Source of the DNA: Rhizobium sp. TH2
GTDB lineage: Bacteria > Pseudomonadota > Alphaproteobacteria > Rhizobiales > Rhizobiaceae
Length of the DNA stretch: 64,000 nt
Direction: 5' to 3'
NCBI RefSeq assembly: GCF_024707525.1
Contig: NZ_CP062231.1
Coordinates: 4,526,001-4,590,000 of the forward strand
The position numbers and the translations under genes were made by a program. Shown here one piece after another: positions 8,263-18,022 of this stretch (its first letter is position 1; the number at the start of each line of letters is the position of its first letter). The notes beneath the pieces were generated by a model. It saw only the letters and a list, made by a program, of their open reading frames with translations, did no database searches and was not told where the DNA came from.

Positions 8263-9804
8263 TCACTCCACGTCGAACTTCACGCCCTGTGCCAGCGGCA
8301 ATGTCCGACCGTAGTTGATCGTGTTGGTAGAACGGCGCATGTAGCCCTTCCAGGCATCCGAGCCGGATTCGCGGCCGCCGCCGGTTTCCTTTTCGCCGCC
8401 GAAGGCGCCGCCGATTTCGGCACCCGACGGGCCGATATTGACGTTGGCGATGCCGCAATCCGAACCACGCGCCGACATGAAGGTCTCGGCCTCGCGCATG
8501 TCGTTGGTGAAGATCGAGGACGACAGGCCCTGGGGCACATCATTGTGATCGGCCAGTGCGGCGTCGAAATCGCTGTACTTCACGACATAGAGGATCGGCG
8601 CGAAAGTCTCCTCGACCATCGGGCCGGCCTGCTTCTTCATCTCCACGATTGCCGGGCGGACATAGACACTGTCGCCGGGCGCCTCGATCTCGACCTTCTC
8701 GCCGCCATGCACCTTGCCGCCTGCAGCCTTTGCTGCTTCGAGCGCGGACTGCATGCTGTTGTACGCGACCTTGTCGATCAGCGGGCCGACCAGCGTGCCG
8801 GTTTCCAAGGGATTGCCGACCTTGACCGAGCCATAGGCCTTGATCAGCCGTGGCACCAGCGCGTCGTAGACGCTCTCATGCACGAACAGGCGGCGCAGCG
8901 AGGTGCAGCGCTGACCGGCCGTGCCCATGGCGGAAAATGCCACGCCACGCAGCGTCAGGTCGAGATCGGCCGACGGCGCGACGATGGCTGCATTGTTGCC
9001 GCCGAGTTCGAGGATCGAACGGCCGAAGCGGGCGGCGACGCGCGGGCCGACTTCACGGCCCATACGAGTCGAACCGGTGGCCGAGACGAGCGCGACATCG
9101 GGATGGTCGACCAGCACTTCGCCGATCTTGCGGTCGCCCATCAGCACCTGCGACAGGCCATCGGGGGCAGCACCGCCGTCCTTATTGTAGCGAGCGACGG
9201 CGCGCTCAAAGAGCGCCTGGGTGGCGAGCGCGGTCAGCGGGGCCTTTTCGGACGGCTTCCAGATGATGGCATTGCCGGCGACGAGCGCCAGCGCCGCATT
9301 CCACGACCAGACGGCAACCGGGAAGTTGAAGGCCGAGATGATCAACACGGTGCCGAGCGGATGCCAGGTTTCCATCATGCGATGGTCGGCACGCTCAGTG
9401 GCGATGGTCAGCCCCGTAAGCTGGCGCGAAAGACCGACGGCGAAATCGCAGATGTCGATCATCTCCTGGACTTCGCCCAAGCCTTCCGAGACGATCTTGC
9501 CGACTTCGATGGAGACCAGACGGCCGAGTTCGGTCTTGTGAGCACGAAGCTCCTCGCCAAGCAAGCGGATCAGTTCGCCGCGCTTCGGCGCCGGCACCAG
9601 ACGCCAGGTGGCAAACGCCTTCTGCGCGGTCGCAACGGCCGCCTTGGCGTCCTTCTTGTCATGTTCGGGAATTTCGCCAAGCACTTCGCCCGAAATGGCC
9701 GAACGCGCCGGCATCGTGCCGTCGGTATAGCTCTTCTTGGAGACGCCGAGCGCCTTCATGAGGTCCTTGGTTTCCTTCTTCAGGCTTTCGATCCCGCCGC
9801 TCAT
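8263..9804 (-). CDS. amaB: ALDH7-type aldehyde dehydrogenase (L-aminoadipate-semialdehyde / piperideine-6-carboxylate dehydrogenase)
   Basis: 513 residues from the ATG at 9804, which has a GAGGAA ribosome site; an in-frame start at 9888 is less likely. It resembles the antiquitin/ALDH7 family, which oxidises 2-aminoadipate semialdehyde in lysine catabolism. Seen are the ISAFNFPVAVWSWN block, SATGSTRMGREV, the base in LELGGNNAA and the catalytic cysteine near residue 300 in GTAGQRCTS. ALDH7 members also act on betaine aldehyde, so the substrate is inferred. It stands alone on its strand and ends in a strong hairpin. Confidence 0.85.
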   Translation of the reverse strand: MSGGIESLKKETKDLMKALGVSKKSYTDGTMPARSAISGEVLGEIPEHDKKDAKAAVATAQKAFATWRLVPAPKRGELIRLLGEELRAHKTELGRLVSIEVGKIVSEGLGEVQEMIDICDFAVGLSRQLTGLTIATERADHRMMETWHPLGTVLIISAFNFPVAVWSWNAALALVAGNAIIWKPSEKAPLTALATQALFERAVARYNKDGGAAPDGLSQVLMGDRKIGEVLVDHPDVALVSATGSTRMGREVGPRVAARFGRSILELGGNNAAIVAPSADLDLTLRGVAFSAMGTAGQRCTSLRRLFVHESVYDALVPRLIKAYGSVKVGNPLETGTLVGPLIDKVAYNSMQSALEAAKAAGGKVHGGEKVEIEAPGDSVYVRPAIVEMKKQAGPMVEETFAPILYVVKYSDFDAALADHNDVPQGLSSSIFTNDMREAETFMSARGSDCGIANVNIGPSGAEIGGAFGGEKETGGGRESGSDAWKGYMRRSTNTINYGRTLPLAQGVKFDVE

Positions 9805-9966
9805 GGGTTTCCTCACGATTTCGATTGATTTTGCGCTCTTTTGGCCGAGAGAGGGCGCCAGATCAAGCACTTTCGGCTCTGTATCCATGGGAACAGCGCG
9901 AAATCGCCGGAAAACTTAAACATTTCATCAAACAACGAACCGGCCTGATTTCAGCCCGAGGGGAAA

Positions 9967-10158
9967 ATGAAGAAGCTTGCGTCCATTCTTTTACTCATGA
10001 CATTCGCCATCGTGGTGACGACCGCCGACAGTGAGGCCGGGCGGAACAAGCGCGGCTGGTACCAAAAGCGCCCGGGCGCCAATTGCGTGATGCGCAAGGT
10101 TGCCGTCAGCGGCTACAGCGGCAGCGTCGTTGTTAAGAAGGTGCGCGTCTGCAGATAG
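9967..10158 (+). CDS. Small basic secreted protein
   Basis: 63 residues with a strong GAGGGG ribosome site 4-9 nt before the ATG. Residues 1 to about 24 form a signal peptide (MKKLASILLLMTFAIVV, then a TTADSEA-like cleavage region). The mature part is short, strongly basic and has two cysteines (NCVMRK and VRVCR) that could form a disulfide. The function is unknown; size and charge would suit a periplasmic or secreted peptide. Confidence 0.65.
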   Translation: MKKLASILLLMTFAIVVTTADSEAGRNKRGWYQKRPGANCVMRKVAVSGYSGSVVVKKVRVCR

Positions 10159-10245
10159 ACACGAGACACCGCGTTAAAGCTTCCGAAACGCGTGACCCGA
10201 TATAGTTAACTCTTACGATCGTGCTCGTTCAGCGTCGTCAGGGGT

Positions 10246-11181
10246 ATGAGTTTGAAAATCCGCGGTCCGAAAGTCCGGCTCTTCCGGAAACTCCTCTTCA
10301 TTACCCTCGGCATCACCGTCCTTCTCGGCGGCACGGGCGGCGCGGCACTTTACATCGGCGGCAAGAATCTGCTCGGCGAGCAGTCGCAGAGCGCGGCCGG
10401 CGGGCTCTGCGCCGACGTCCAGACAATGGTTCTGAAGACGCCGACCGAGCATCTCTGGCTTCGCAAATATATCCGCATGGAGAATGCCAGCGGCCCCGAG
10501 CGCGTGCGCACGGCGCTCAGGATCGCCGGGCTATTGGCCAAGTCGAATGCTGTCGATCTCATCCATGTCAGCGTGCTCGATGTCCACGGGCCTGACAAGC
10601 GCGCCGGCATGCGCGGCCGCGCGATCGGTGCCGAAGTGCTGATCGCGTTGAAACCAGGCAACCTGCCCGAGATGAAGACCCCGGCCATGGCGAGCTACTA
10701 TGAAGGCCCAGTCAACGACGAGGGCCGCTTCTACGGCGACAAGGTGGTCATCGATTTCGAGGAAGTTCGCGGGATGATGACCGCGATGCGTTCGGTCGAG
10801 GAAAAGGCCGATTGCACGCAGCCTGAAGTCCCCGAGGACGAGAACGCCAAGAAGAACAATCACGGCAAGAACAAGAAATCCAAGTCGGCCGACCATGGCG
10901 AGAAGCCCGCCAACGAGCAATCGTTACTCGACAGTATGCTCAGCATGGTCGGCCTTGGAGGTGGCGAACAGAAGCCCACTGAGGATCATGGCGATCAGGT
11001 CAAGGCGGACGGCCACGATGTGCAACCGGCCAAGGAAGACATGAGCCACGCCGTGGCTGAGGAGCCGATCGAGCCTGCAGCCGAGGATCACAGCGAAGAG
11101 GCCAAGCCCGCCGACGAAAAGCATGTCGAGGCGGAGCCCGTATCCCACGATGCAAAGCCAGCTGAAGAGGCTGTGCATTAA
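10246..11181 (+). CDS. Membrane-anchored protein with long charged C-terminal tail, unknown function
   Basis: 311 residues. One membrane segment lies at about 16-40 (LLFITLGITVLLGGTGGAALYIGG) after a basic N-terminus, so the rest should be periplasmic. Residues about 50-195 form a compact domain with two or three cysteines. From about 200 on the chain is low-complexity, rich in Lys/Asn then Glu/Asp/His/Ala/Pro, and looks disordered. No family was recognised. It converges on lysS, with a hairpin between the genes. Confidence 0.7.
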   Translation: MSLKIRGPKVRLFRKLLFITLGITVLLGGTGGAALYIGGKNLLGEQSQSAAGGLCADVQTMVLKTPTEHLWLRKYIRMENASGPERVRTALRIAGLLAKSNAVDLIHVSVLDVHGPDKRAGMRGRAIGAEVLIALKPGNLPEMKTPAMASYYEGPVNDEGRFYGDKVVIDFEEVRGMMTAMRSVEEKADCTQPEVPEDENAKKNNHGKNKKSKSADHGEKPANEQSLLDSMLSMVGLGGGEQKPTEDHGDQVKADGHDVQPAKEDMSHAVAEEPIEPAAEDHSEEAKPADEKHVEAEPVSHDAKPAEEAVH

Positions 11182-11190
11182 AGTGGCGAT

Positions 11191-11212
11191 CGGGTGAGGC
11201 GAACCTCACCCG
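11191..11212. terminator. Bidirectional hairpin between convergent genes
   Basis: CGGGTGAGG (11191-11199) pairs with CCTCACCCG (11204-11212) around CGAA. It sits in the 43-nt gap between the membrane protein gene and the end of lysS. Confidence 0.65.
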
Positions 11213-11224
11213 TTCAAATCAGGC

Positions 11225-12724
11225 TTAGTCTGCCTTGCTGCGGCGTGCCGGGAACAGGATCACGTCGCGGATCGAGGGCGAGTTGGTCAGCAGCATGATC
11301 AGGCGATCGACACCGATTCCGAGGCCGCCGGCCGGGGGCATGCCCTGGTCGATCGCATCGAGGAACTCGTCGTCGAGCTGCTTGTCCTTCTCGCCGCGGG
11401 CGTGAGCCTGCTCTAGCTGTTCGACCATGCGGGCGCGCTGCTCGATCGGGTCGTTGAGCTCCGAGAAGGCGTTGCCCAATTCCCAGGCATTGCAATAGGT
11501 CTCGAAACGCTCGACCAGACGCGGCTCGCCCGGCACTTCCTTGGCGAAGGGCGAGATGTCCTTGGGGAAATGCGTGACATGGCTCGGCTGGATCAGCGTG
11601 TGCTCGACCTTCTCCTCGAAGATGAAGGCGAGGCATTCGCCCCAGGTCCAATCCTTCTCGACCGCAAAGCCGGCAGCCTTGGCGGCGACCCGTGCCTCCT
11701 CATCGGTCTTGATGGCGAGGAAATCGATGCCGGTCGCTTGCCTGACGGCATCGGGCATCGGCACTCGCTTGAACGGACCCTTGAAGGAGATGTCCTTATC
11801 GCCGAAGGGGAATTCGGTCGTGCCGTGGATCGCCATGGCAAGCTCGGCGAACAACCGCTCGACGAGGTCCATGATGTCCTCGTAATCGGCATAGGCCCAG
11901 TAGCACTCCATCATCGTGAATTCTGGATTGTGCCGGGTCGAGACCCCTTCGTTGCGGAAGTTGCGGTTGATCTCGAACACCTTGTCGGTGAGGCCCGACA
12001 CCAACGTGCGCTTGAGATAGAGCTCCGGCGCGATGCGCAGGTACATGTCGAGCTTCAGCGTGTTGTGATGCGTCTTGAACGGCTCGGCGGTCGCGCCGCC
12101 ATAGACGGAATGGAGCATCGGCGTCTCCACTTCCATGAAGCCGTCCTTCTCCATGAAGCGGCGGATCCCGGAGACGATCCTGGAGCGCTGCTGGAAACGG
12201 AGCTTGGACTCCTCATTGGTCATGATGTCGAGATGGCGCTTGCGATAGCGGATCTCGATGTCGGAGACGCCATGCCACTTCTCCGGCATCGGCAGCAGCG
12301 ACTTGGTGAGCATGGTGATCTCATGCGCGTTGATCGACAGCTCACCGCGCTTGGTGCGGCGGACAGCGCCGGTCACGCCGATGATGTCGCCGATATCGAT
12401 CAGAGCCAGCAGGTCGCGCGCCGCTTCCGGCGTCACGTCCTTGTGCGAAAAAATCTGGATCTTGCCCGAGGCGTCATGGATATCCATGAACATGCCTGAA
12501 TTGCGTGAGGAATAGACACGGCCGGCGACAGTGACGATATCCTGCGTCTCGGTGTCGGGCGCGAGGTCCTCGTACTTCTTCGAAAGATCGGCATTGGTGA
12601 TCGTGCGGTGGAAATGCGCCGGATAGACGTCGCCGACCTTCTCGCGCAACAGCGCGAGCTTCTGGGCGCGGACTTCCGCGGCGTCGGAGGAAAGGGCGGT
12701 GTCTTGCTTGGTATTATCAGTCAT
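11225..12724 (-). CDS. lysS: Lysine--tRNA ligase, class II
   Basis: 499 residues from the ATG at 12724; the frame stays open 18 codons further. An N-terminal OB-fold anticodon domain (about 60-160, with GRVYSSRNSGMFMDIHD) precedes the class II core: motif 2 around NRNFRNEGVSTRHNPEF and motif 3 GGLGIGVDRLIMLL near the C-terminus. It charges tRNA-Lys. It lies 16 nt downstream of gltX on the same strand, so both synthetases are likely cotranscribed. Confidence 0.96.
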   Translation of the reverse strand: MTDNTKQDTALSSDAAEVRAQKLALLREKVGDVYPAHFHRTITNADLSKKYEDLAPDTETQDIVTVAGRVYSSRNSGMFMDIHDASGKIQIFSHKDVTPEAARDLLALIDIGDIIGVTGAVRRTKRGELSINAHEITMLTKSLLPMPEKWHGVSDIEIRYRKRHLDIMTNEESKLRFQQRSRIVSGIRRFMEKDGFMEVETPMLHSVYGGATAEPFKTHHNTLKLDMYLRIAPELYLKRTLVSGLTDKVFEINRNFRNEGVSTRHNPEFTMMECYWAYADYEDIMDLVERLFAELAMAIHGTTEFPFGDKDISFKGPFKRVPMPDAVRQATGIDFLAIKTDEEARVAAKAAGFAVEKDWTWGECLAFIFEEKVEHTLIQPSHVTHFPKDISPFAKEVPGEPRLVERFETYCNAWELGNAFSELNDPIEQRARMVEQLEQAHARGEKDKQLDDEFLDAIDQGMPPAGGLGIGVDRLIMLLTNSPSIRDVILFPARRSKAD

Positions 12725-12740
12725 CTCAGTTCTTTCGGTC

Positions 12741-14192
12741 TCAGGCGGCAGCCATGGTCTTGACGACCTGTGCGGCAACCTTGAGGCGCTGGCGTACGAC
12801 CGAACGGCCGAGCAGCGCCATGGAATCGAAGAGCGGCAGCGAGCGTGAACTGCCCGACATCGCCACGAAAAGCGGCGCGGTGATCACCTTGAGTTTCTTG
12901 CCCGTACGCTCGGCGATGGCCCGCAGCTCCGCCTCGATCGTCTCGACATTCCATTCGAGGATCTTTTCGAGATCGGCCTGGACGACTTCCAGCACTTCCA
13001 GCGTCTCCGCCGGCGGCGCCTTGATGCCTGCGAAGGAAGCGGGCGTCAGGCCGACGTCGGAAGCGAGCAGGAAACCGGTCAGCGGGGGCAGTTCGCCGAG
13101 CTTGCCGATGCGCGACTGCGCGAGCTTCAGACCCTCGGTGAGGCGCGCATTCTCGCTGGCCCATTCGAAGACGCGAGCGATGAACTCGTCCGGCGAAAGC
13201 TTCTCGCGCAGCCAGCGGCCGTTCAGCCAGTCGAGCTTCTGCACGTCGAAGATTGCGCCGGCCTTGGAAAGATTGTCCGGATCGAACTTCTGAGCCAACT
13301 CGTCCATCGTCATCATCTCTTCGCCTTCGGCGATCTGGATGAAGAACAGGCCGAGGAAGTTCATCAGCGCTTCCGGCAGGTAGCCGAGCGCCGAATAATA
13401 GGAGATCGAGGTCGGGTTCTTGCGCTTGGAAAGCTTCGACTTGTCGGCATTGCGCATCAGGGAAAGATGCATGAACACAGGCGGCTCGAGGCCGAGATAC
13501 TGGTAGATCAGAATATGCTTCGGCACCGATGCCAGCCACTCCTCGCCGCGCGCGACATGGGTGATCTTCATCAGGTAGTCGTCGACGACATTGGCCATGT
13601 GATATGTCGGCATGCCGTCGGCCTTGAGCAGGACCTGCATGTCGACGGAATCCCAGGGGATTTCCACATCGCCATAGACGCCGTCATGGAACTTGCAGGC
13701 GCCCTCGGTCGGGATTTTCATGCGCACGACGGAGGGTTCGCCCGACGCCATGCGGGAGGTGACTTCCTCGGCGGAAAGCGTCAGGCAGCGGCCGTCATAT
13801 TTCGGCTGCTTGCCGGCGGCACGCTGGCCGGCGCGCATTTCTTCCAGCCGCTCGGGCGTACAGAAGCAGCGGAATCCATGGCCTGCGGCAACGATCTTCT
13901 CGACATATTCGCCATAGATGTGCTTGCGGTTGGACTGCCGGTAAGGACCGTAGGGACCGCCGACGTCGGGGCCTTCGCTCCATTTCAGACCGGTCCATTT
14001 CAACGCGTCCAGCACCTTCTGCTCGAATTCCGGCGTCGAGCGCGTGGCGTCGGTATCCTCGATGCGGAGGATGAATTCGCCGCCATGTTTCAGCGCGAAG
14101 AGATAGTTGAAGAGCGCGATATAGGCAGTGCCGACATGCGGCTCGCCAGTCGGAGAAGGTGCAATGCGGACGCGGACGCCGGAAGCAGTCAT
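12741..14192 (-). CDS. gltX: Glutamate--tRNA ligase
   Basis: 483 residues, class I synthetase of typical length. The HIGH-type signature reads PSPTGEPHVGTAYIALF (residues about 13-29) and the KMSKS-type signature is KLSKRKNPTS. The C-terminal third is the helical anticodon-binding domain. It charges tRNA-Glu (in many alphaproteobacteria also tRNA-Gln, later amidated). Rhizobia often carry two gltX copies; only this one is in the window. lysS follows directly. Confidence 0.95.
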   Translation of the reverse strand: MTASGVRVRIAPSPTGEPHVGTAYIALFNYLFALKHGGEFILRIEDTDATRSTPEFEQKVLDALKWTGLKWSEGPDVGGPYGPYRQSNRKHIYGEYVEKIVAAGHGFRCFCTPERLEEMRAGQRAAGKQPKYDGRCLTLSAEEVTSRMASGEPSVVRMKIPTEGACKFHDGVYGDVEIPWDSVDMQVLLKADGMPTYHMANVVDDYLMKITHVARGEEWLASVPKHILIYQYLGLEPPVFMHLSLMRNADKSKLSKRKNPTSISYYSALGYLPEALMNFLGLFFIQIAEGEEMMTMDELAQKFDPDNLSKAGAIFDVQKLDWLNGRWLREKLSPDEFIARVFEWASENARLTEGLKLAQSRIGKLGELPPLTGFLLASDVGLTPASFAGIKAPPAETLEVLEVVQADLEKILEWNVETIEAELRAIAERTGKKLKVITAPLFVAMSGSSRSLPLFDSMALLGRSVVRQRLKVAAQVVKTMAAA

Positions 14193-14297
14193 ATCAAGTG
14201 ATCCATTCGGAGGGGCACGGAACAGCCGAAAGGCCGCCCTTTTGTTGGGGCAGCCTTAGGCCATATTCATCTTGGCACGTCAAGGAAAAGCTGGCTT

Positions 14298-14984
14298 TCA
14301 ACCCTTGTCGGTGCCGTAGGTATTGAGGAATAGCCGAACCGCCCATTCGACATTGCGCTCTACCTTCTCGCGAGGCGGCGGCTCCTGCATCTCGCCGAAC
14401 AGGCGTGGACGGTAGAGACCCGCCATGCAGAGGTCCCCAAGCTGGCGCGACACGTACATGGGATCGTCGATCGGCTTCAGCCGGCCTAGTTCGACTTGCC
14501 GCGCAAGATAGTTGGCGAGCAGGACAGGTCCGGTATTCGGGCCAAACTTGAAAAAGCTGTCGGCAAGTTCCGGCATCCGATCGATAACGCCGATCACGAT
14601 GCGTTGTCCGCGAATGGCATCATCGGATAGCAGATGACTACCGAACGTAACGCCGAATTCGTGCAGCGTCTCGGCCACTGGCTTGTCAGCCTCGACAATC
14701 TCCCGCAGCTTTTCGAAGACCAGCGATTTCTTGCGCTGGATGATCGCCGCGAACAGGTCTTCCTTGTTCTTGAAGTAGACGTAGAGGGTGCCCTTCGAGA
14801 CACCCGCTTCTCGCGTGATGTCGTTCATGCTCGACGCATCGAAGCCCATGCGCATGAACACGCGCATCGCGCCATCGAGGATCTGCTCGCGCTTGACCGG
14901 ATCTTCACCTGCTGCAGGGCGGCCGCCAAGCCCGTCCAGTTTCTTCGCATCTTCGATTTCGGCGACCAGACCGATATCGCGCAT
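14298..14984 (-). CDS. TetR/AcrR family repressor of the adjacent efflux pump
   Basis: 228 residues. The N-terminal HTH is at about residues 31-77 (REQILDGAMRVFMRMGFDAS, then AGVSKGTLYVYFKNKEDLF); the C-terminal ligand-binding region is of the AcrR type. It is divergent from the emrA/emrB-like genes, with two copies of the palindrome GAACCG-N2-CGGTTC in the gap. It is therefore inferred to repress itself and the pump and to release on binding a pump substrate. Confidence 0.88.
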   Translation of the reverse strand: MRDIGLVAEIEDAKKLDGLGGRPAAGEDPVKREQILDGAMRVFMRMGFDASSMNDITREAGVSKGTLYVYFKNKEDLFAAIIQRKKSLVFEKLREIVEADKPVAETLHEFGVTFGSHLLSDDAIRGQRIVIGVIDRMPELADSFFKFGPNTGPVLLANYLARQVELGRLKPIDDPMYVSRQLGDLCMAGLYRPRLFGEMQEPPPREKVERNVEWAVRLFLNTYGTDKG

Positions 14985-15013
14985 GGTGGATGTTTTCCCT
15001 AAATTAGTATTAT

Positions 15014-15031
15014 TCGAACCGATCGGTTCGA
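15014..15031. promoter_or_regulatory. TetR operator site 1
   Basis: Perfect 18-bp palindrome TCGAACCGATCGGTTCGA, 30 bp before the repressor start. Its core GAACCG-N2-CGGTTC recurs at site 2. Confidence 0.75.
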
Positions 15032-15077
15032 TTGCCCCTTGATATGGGCCATCAAAGCGACTACGTCAACTCGAACT

Positions 15078-15091
15078 GAACCGTTCGGTTC
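15078..15091. promoter_or_regulatory. TetR operator site 2
   Basis: GAACCG-TT-CGGTTC, 39 bp before the emrA-like start and 62 bp centre to centre from site 1. Each divergent gene thus has its own copy. Confidence 0.75.
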
Positions 15092-15129
15092 GATTACTAA
15101 CACCCGCTGCCAGGCAGAGTATCCTTCAT

Positions 15130-16341
15130 ATGGCTAGATCAGCAAGCAAAACCGCCACTGTTCACGTGGTCGATGAAAACATGGAAGCCGCAGCCGAAAG
15201 CGAGACGCCCATCAGGATGGAAGCGCCCGCCGCAGCACCCGTGGCCGCTCAGCAAGCCGCACCGAAGAAAAAGAGCAGCCTTGGCCGCCGCCTCGTCCTG
15301 TCAGCCTTGGTGCTCGCCGCTATCGGCGCCGGCTCCTGGTACGGGCACGCATGGTGGATCAACGGCCGCTTCATGATCTCGACCGATGACGCCTATATCG
15401 CTGGTGACATCACCAATATCGCGCCGAAGGTCATGGGATACGTCGCCAAGGTCAATGTCGTGGCCAACCAGCAGGTGAAGGCCGGTGATGTCCTCGTGAC
15501 CCTGGACAATGGCGACTACCGCATTGCAGCCGAACAGGCCGAGGCCCAGATCGCCACGCAGAGGCTTGCGCTGAAGCGCTTCGATGCCCAGATCGAGGCC
15601 GCACAGGCTTCTGTCAAGCAGGCCGAAGCCTCCCAGACCGCGCTCCAGGCAACGCTGCGCGGTGCCGAAATCACGCTCAGCCGCCAGCAGGACCTGGCGA
15701 CGAAGAAGGCCGGCATTCGCGCCGAGCTCGACAACGCAAAGATCGCCGTGGATCAGGCGAAGGCCAATCTGGCCGGTGCCGACTCGGCGATCCTGACCGC
15801 TCAGGCCAATATATCAGTGGTATCTGCTCAGAAGGCCGAGGCTGAAAGCCAAATCCGTTCGCTCGAGCTGACCCGCGACAAGGCTGAGCGTGATCTTTCC
15901 TTCACGGTGCTCAAGGCGCCTTATGACGGCGTGATCGGCAATCTCGCCGTCCAGGACGGCGATCTTGTCTCGCCCGGACAGCGGCTCGCCGCCCTCGTTC
16001 CGGTTGAGCAGCTCTATATCGACGCGAACTTCAAGGAGACGCAGGTCGAAGGTATCAAGCCGGGCGCCAAGGTGGCGATCCATGTCGATGCCATCGATGA
16101 CCATGTGATCGACGGTACCGTCGAGTCGATCTCGCCGGCATCGGGTGCGGTATTCTCGCTGCTGCCGCCGGAGAACGCGACAGGCAACTTCACCAAGGTC
16201 ATCCAGCGCCTGCCGGTCCGCATCGCCATCCCCAAGGCGGCCCTCGATACCGGCAATCTCAGGGCTGGCCTCTCGGTTGTCGTCGATATCGACAGCCGCA
16301 CGGGTGACGCCTCCGCGACGCATCTCGCCAAGGCTGAATAA
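15130..16341 (+). CDS. emrA: HlyD/EmrA-type membrane fusion protein of an efflux pump
   Basis: 403 residues: a charged cytoplasmic start, one membrane anchor at about 58-78 (LVLSALVLAAIGAGSWYGH), a biotinyl-lipoyl half (DDAYIAGDITNIAPKVMGYV), a long alpha-helical hairpin rich in Ala/Gln (about 130-260), the second lipoyl half (VLKAPYDGVIGNLAVQDGDL) and a beta-barrel end. It links the inner-membrane MFS pump to an outer-membrane channel. The MFS gene follows 45 nt downstream. Confidence 0.92.
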   Translation: MARSASKTATVHVVDENMEAAAESETPIRMEAPAAAPVAAQQAAPKKKSSLGRRLVLSALVLAAIGAGSWYGHAWWINGRFMISTDDAYIAGDITNIAPKVMGYVAKVNVVANQQVKAGDVLVTLDNGDYRIAAEQAEAQIATQRLALKRFDAQIEAAQASVKQAEASQTALQATLRGAEITLSRQQDLATKKAGIRAELDNAKIAVDQAKANLAGADSAILTAQANISVVSAQKAEAESQIRSLELTRDKAERDLSFTVLKAPYDGVIGNLAVQDGDLVSPGQRLAALVPVEQLYIDANFKETQVEGIKPGAKVAIHVDAIDDHVIDGTVESISPASGAVFSLLPPENATGNFTKVIQRLPVRIAIPKAALDTGNLRAGLSVVVDIDSRTGDASATHLAKAE

Positions 16342-16386
16342 ACATCATATCTGCACCGCCTGAACGACGGTGAAAGGGAGGCCACA

Positions 16387-18006
16387 ATGGCCACAACAAC
16401 CGTCGATCAGTTTCCTGTGTCGCCCAAGCCGGCCGCGTCCGCGCCTTCAGCCATGCCTGGCGAACGCCAGGTCACGACACGCGAAGTCCTGGCCTTCTTT
16501 GCCATGGTCTTCGGCATGTTCATGGCGATCCTCGATATCCAGATCGTCTCAGCCTCGCTGGCCGATATCCAGGCGGGCTTGTCCGCAAGCAATGATGAAG
16601 TCGCGTGGGTCCAGACCTCCTACCTGATCGCCGAAGTCATCATGATTCCCCTTTCGGGCACGCTCGCCCGGGTGCTGTCTACCCGGGTCCTGTTTTCGCT
16701 GTCGGCTGCGGGCTTTACGGCCGCCAGCGCGCTTGCGGCAACGGCGACGAACATCGACCAGATGATCGTCTATCGTGCCATCCAGGGCTTTATCGGCGGC
16801 GGCATGATCCCGTCGGTGTTCGCCGCGGCCTTCATCATCTTCCCGCCCTCCAAGCGCGCCATCGTCTCGCCGATCATCGGCCTGGTCGCCACGCTTGCAC
16901 CGACGATCGGCCCGACGGTTGGCGGCTATCTGACTGCCGCCTTCTCCTGGCACTGGTTGTTCCTGATCAATGTCATTCCCGGCGTCATGGTGGCAACGGC
17001 GACCTGGTTTCTCATCGATTTCGACAAGCCCGAACATAGCTTGATGAAGCGGTTCGACTGGATCGGCCTCGCCGCCATGGCGGTGTTTCTCGGCTCGCTC
17101 GAATATTTCCTCGAAGAGGGCAATATCAAGGGCTGGTTCGATGACGAGATCATCACGATCTGCGCGGTGACCGCGACCATCGGCGGCGTCATTTTCTTCT
17201 ACAGGGCGCTGACGAAGGATTTTCCCATCGTCGATCTCCGCGCCTTTAACAACCGGAACTTCTCGTTCGGCTCGTTGTTCTCATTCGTCATGGGCATCGG
17301 CCTCTACGGCCTGACCTATCTCTATCCGCTCTATCTCGGCCGCATCCGGGGATACGACTCCCTGATGATCGGCGAGACGATGTTTGTCTCGGGCCTCGCC
17401 ATGTTCTTCACCGCACCGATAGCCGGCTTCCTGTCGGCGAAGCTCGATCCGCGCGCGATGATGGCGATCGGTTTCACTGGCTTTGCCACCGGCACGTGGA
17501 TGATGAGCCACATGACGGCTGACTGGGATTTCTGGGAGCTGCTGATCCCGCAGATCCTGCGCGGCTCGTCGATGATGCTCGCCATGGTACCGATCAACAA
17601 CGTGGCGCTCGGCACGCTGCCGATCGACAAGATCAGGGGCGCCTCAGGCCTGTTCAACCTCACCCGAAATCTCGGCGGCGCGGTGGGCCTAGCGTTGATC
17701 AACACGATCCTGACGCACCAGACGAGCACGCATTACTCGCAGCTTGCCGAACATGTGAACCCGGCGAACCCGGCGGCAACGGATATGATCGCCAACCTGA
17801 CCGCGAAGTTCAACGGGCTCGGCATGGACGGCAGTTCGATCGCCCTCAAACAGGTCTCGGGAATGGTGCAGCAGCAGGCCTACATCCTGTCGTTCATGGA
17901 TGTGTTCCTGATCCTGACGACACTGTTTGCCAGCCTGGTGTTGATGACAATGTTGCTGAGTAAGCCCAAGCCCGTGCCGAAAGCTGCTGGTGGCGGCGGT
18001 CACTAA
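16387..18006 (+). CDS. emrB: DHA2 family MFS multidrug efflux pump (EmrB/QacA type)
   Basis: 539 residues with about 14 hydrophobic segments, as in the DHA2 family of drug:H+ antiporters. The first segments carry MAILDIQIVSASLADIQAGL and the motif-C-like region LAPTIGPTVGGYL. A GGGAGG ribosome site precedes the ATG. With the upstream fusion protein and an outer-membrane channel encoded elsewhere it would form a tripartite pump; the substrate is unknown. The TetR gene on the other side probably controls it. Confidence 0.93.
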   Translation: MATTTVDQFPVSPKPAASAPSAMPGERQVTTREVLAFFAMVFGMFMAILDIQIVSASLADIQAGLSASNDEVAWVQTSYLIAEVIMIPLSGTLARVLSTRVLFSLSAAGFTAASALAATATNIDQMIVYRAIQGFIGGGMIPSVFAAAFIIFPPSKRAIVSPIIGLVATLAPTIGPTVGGYLTAAFSWHWLFLINVIPGVMVATATWFLIDFDKPEHSLMKRFDWIGLAAMAVFLGSLEYFLEEGNIKGWFDDEIITICAVTATIGGVIFFYRALTKDFPIVDLRAFNNRNFSFGSLFSFVMGIGLYGLTYLYPLYLGRIRGYDSLMIGETMFVSGLAMFFTAPIAGFLSAKLDPRAMMAIGFTGFATGTWMMSHMTADWDFWELLIPQILRGSSMMLAMVPINNVALGTLPIDKIRGASGLFNLTRNLGGAVGLALINTILTHQTSTHYSQLAEHVNPANPAATDMIANLTAKFNGLGMDGSSIALKQVSGMVQQQAYILSFMDVFLILTTLFASLVLMTMLLSKPKPVPKAAGGGGH

Positions 18007-18022
18007 GACTGCCCATGCCTCG

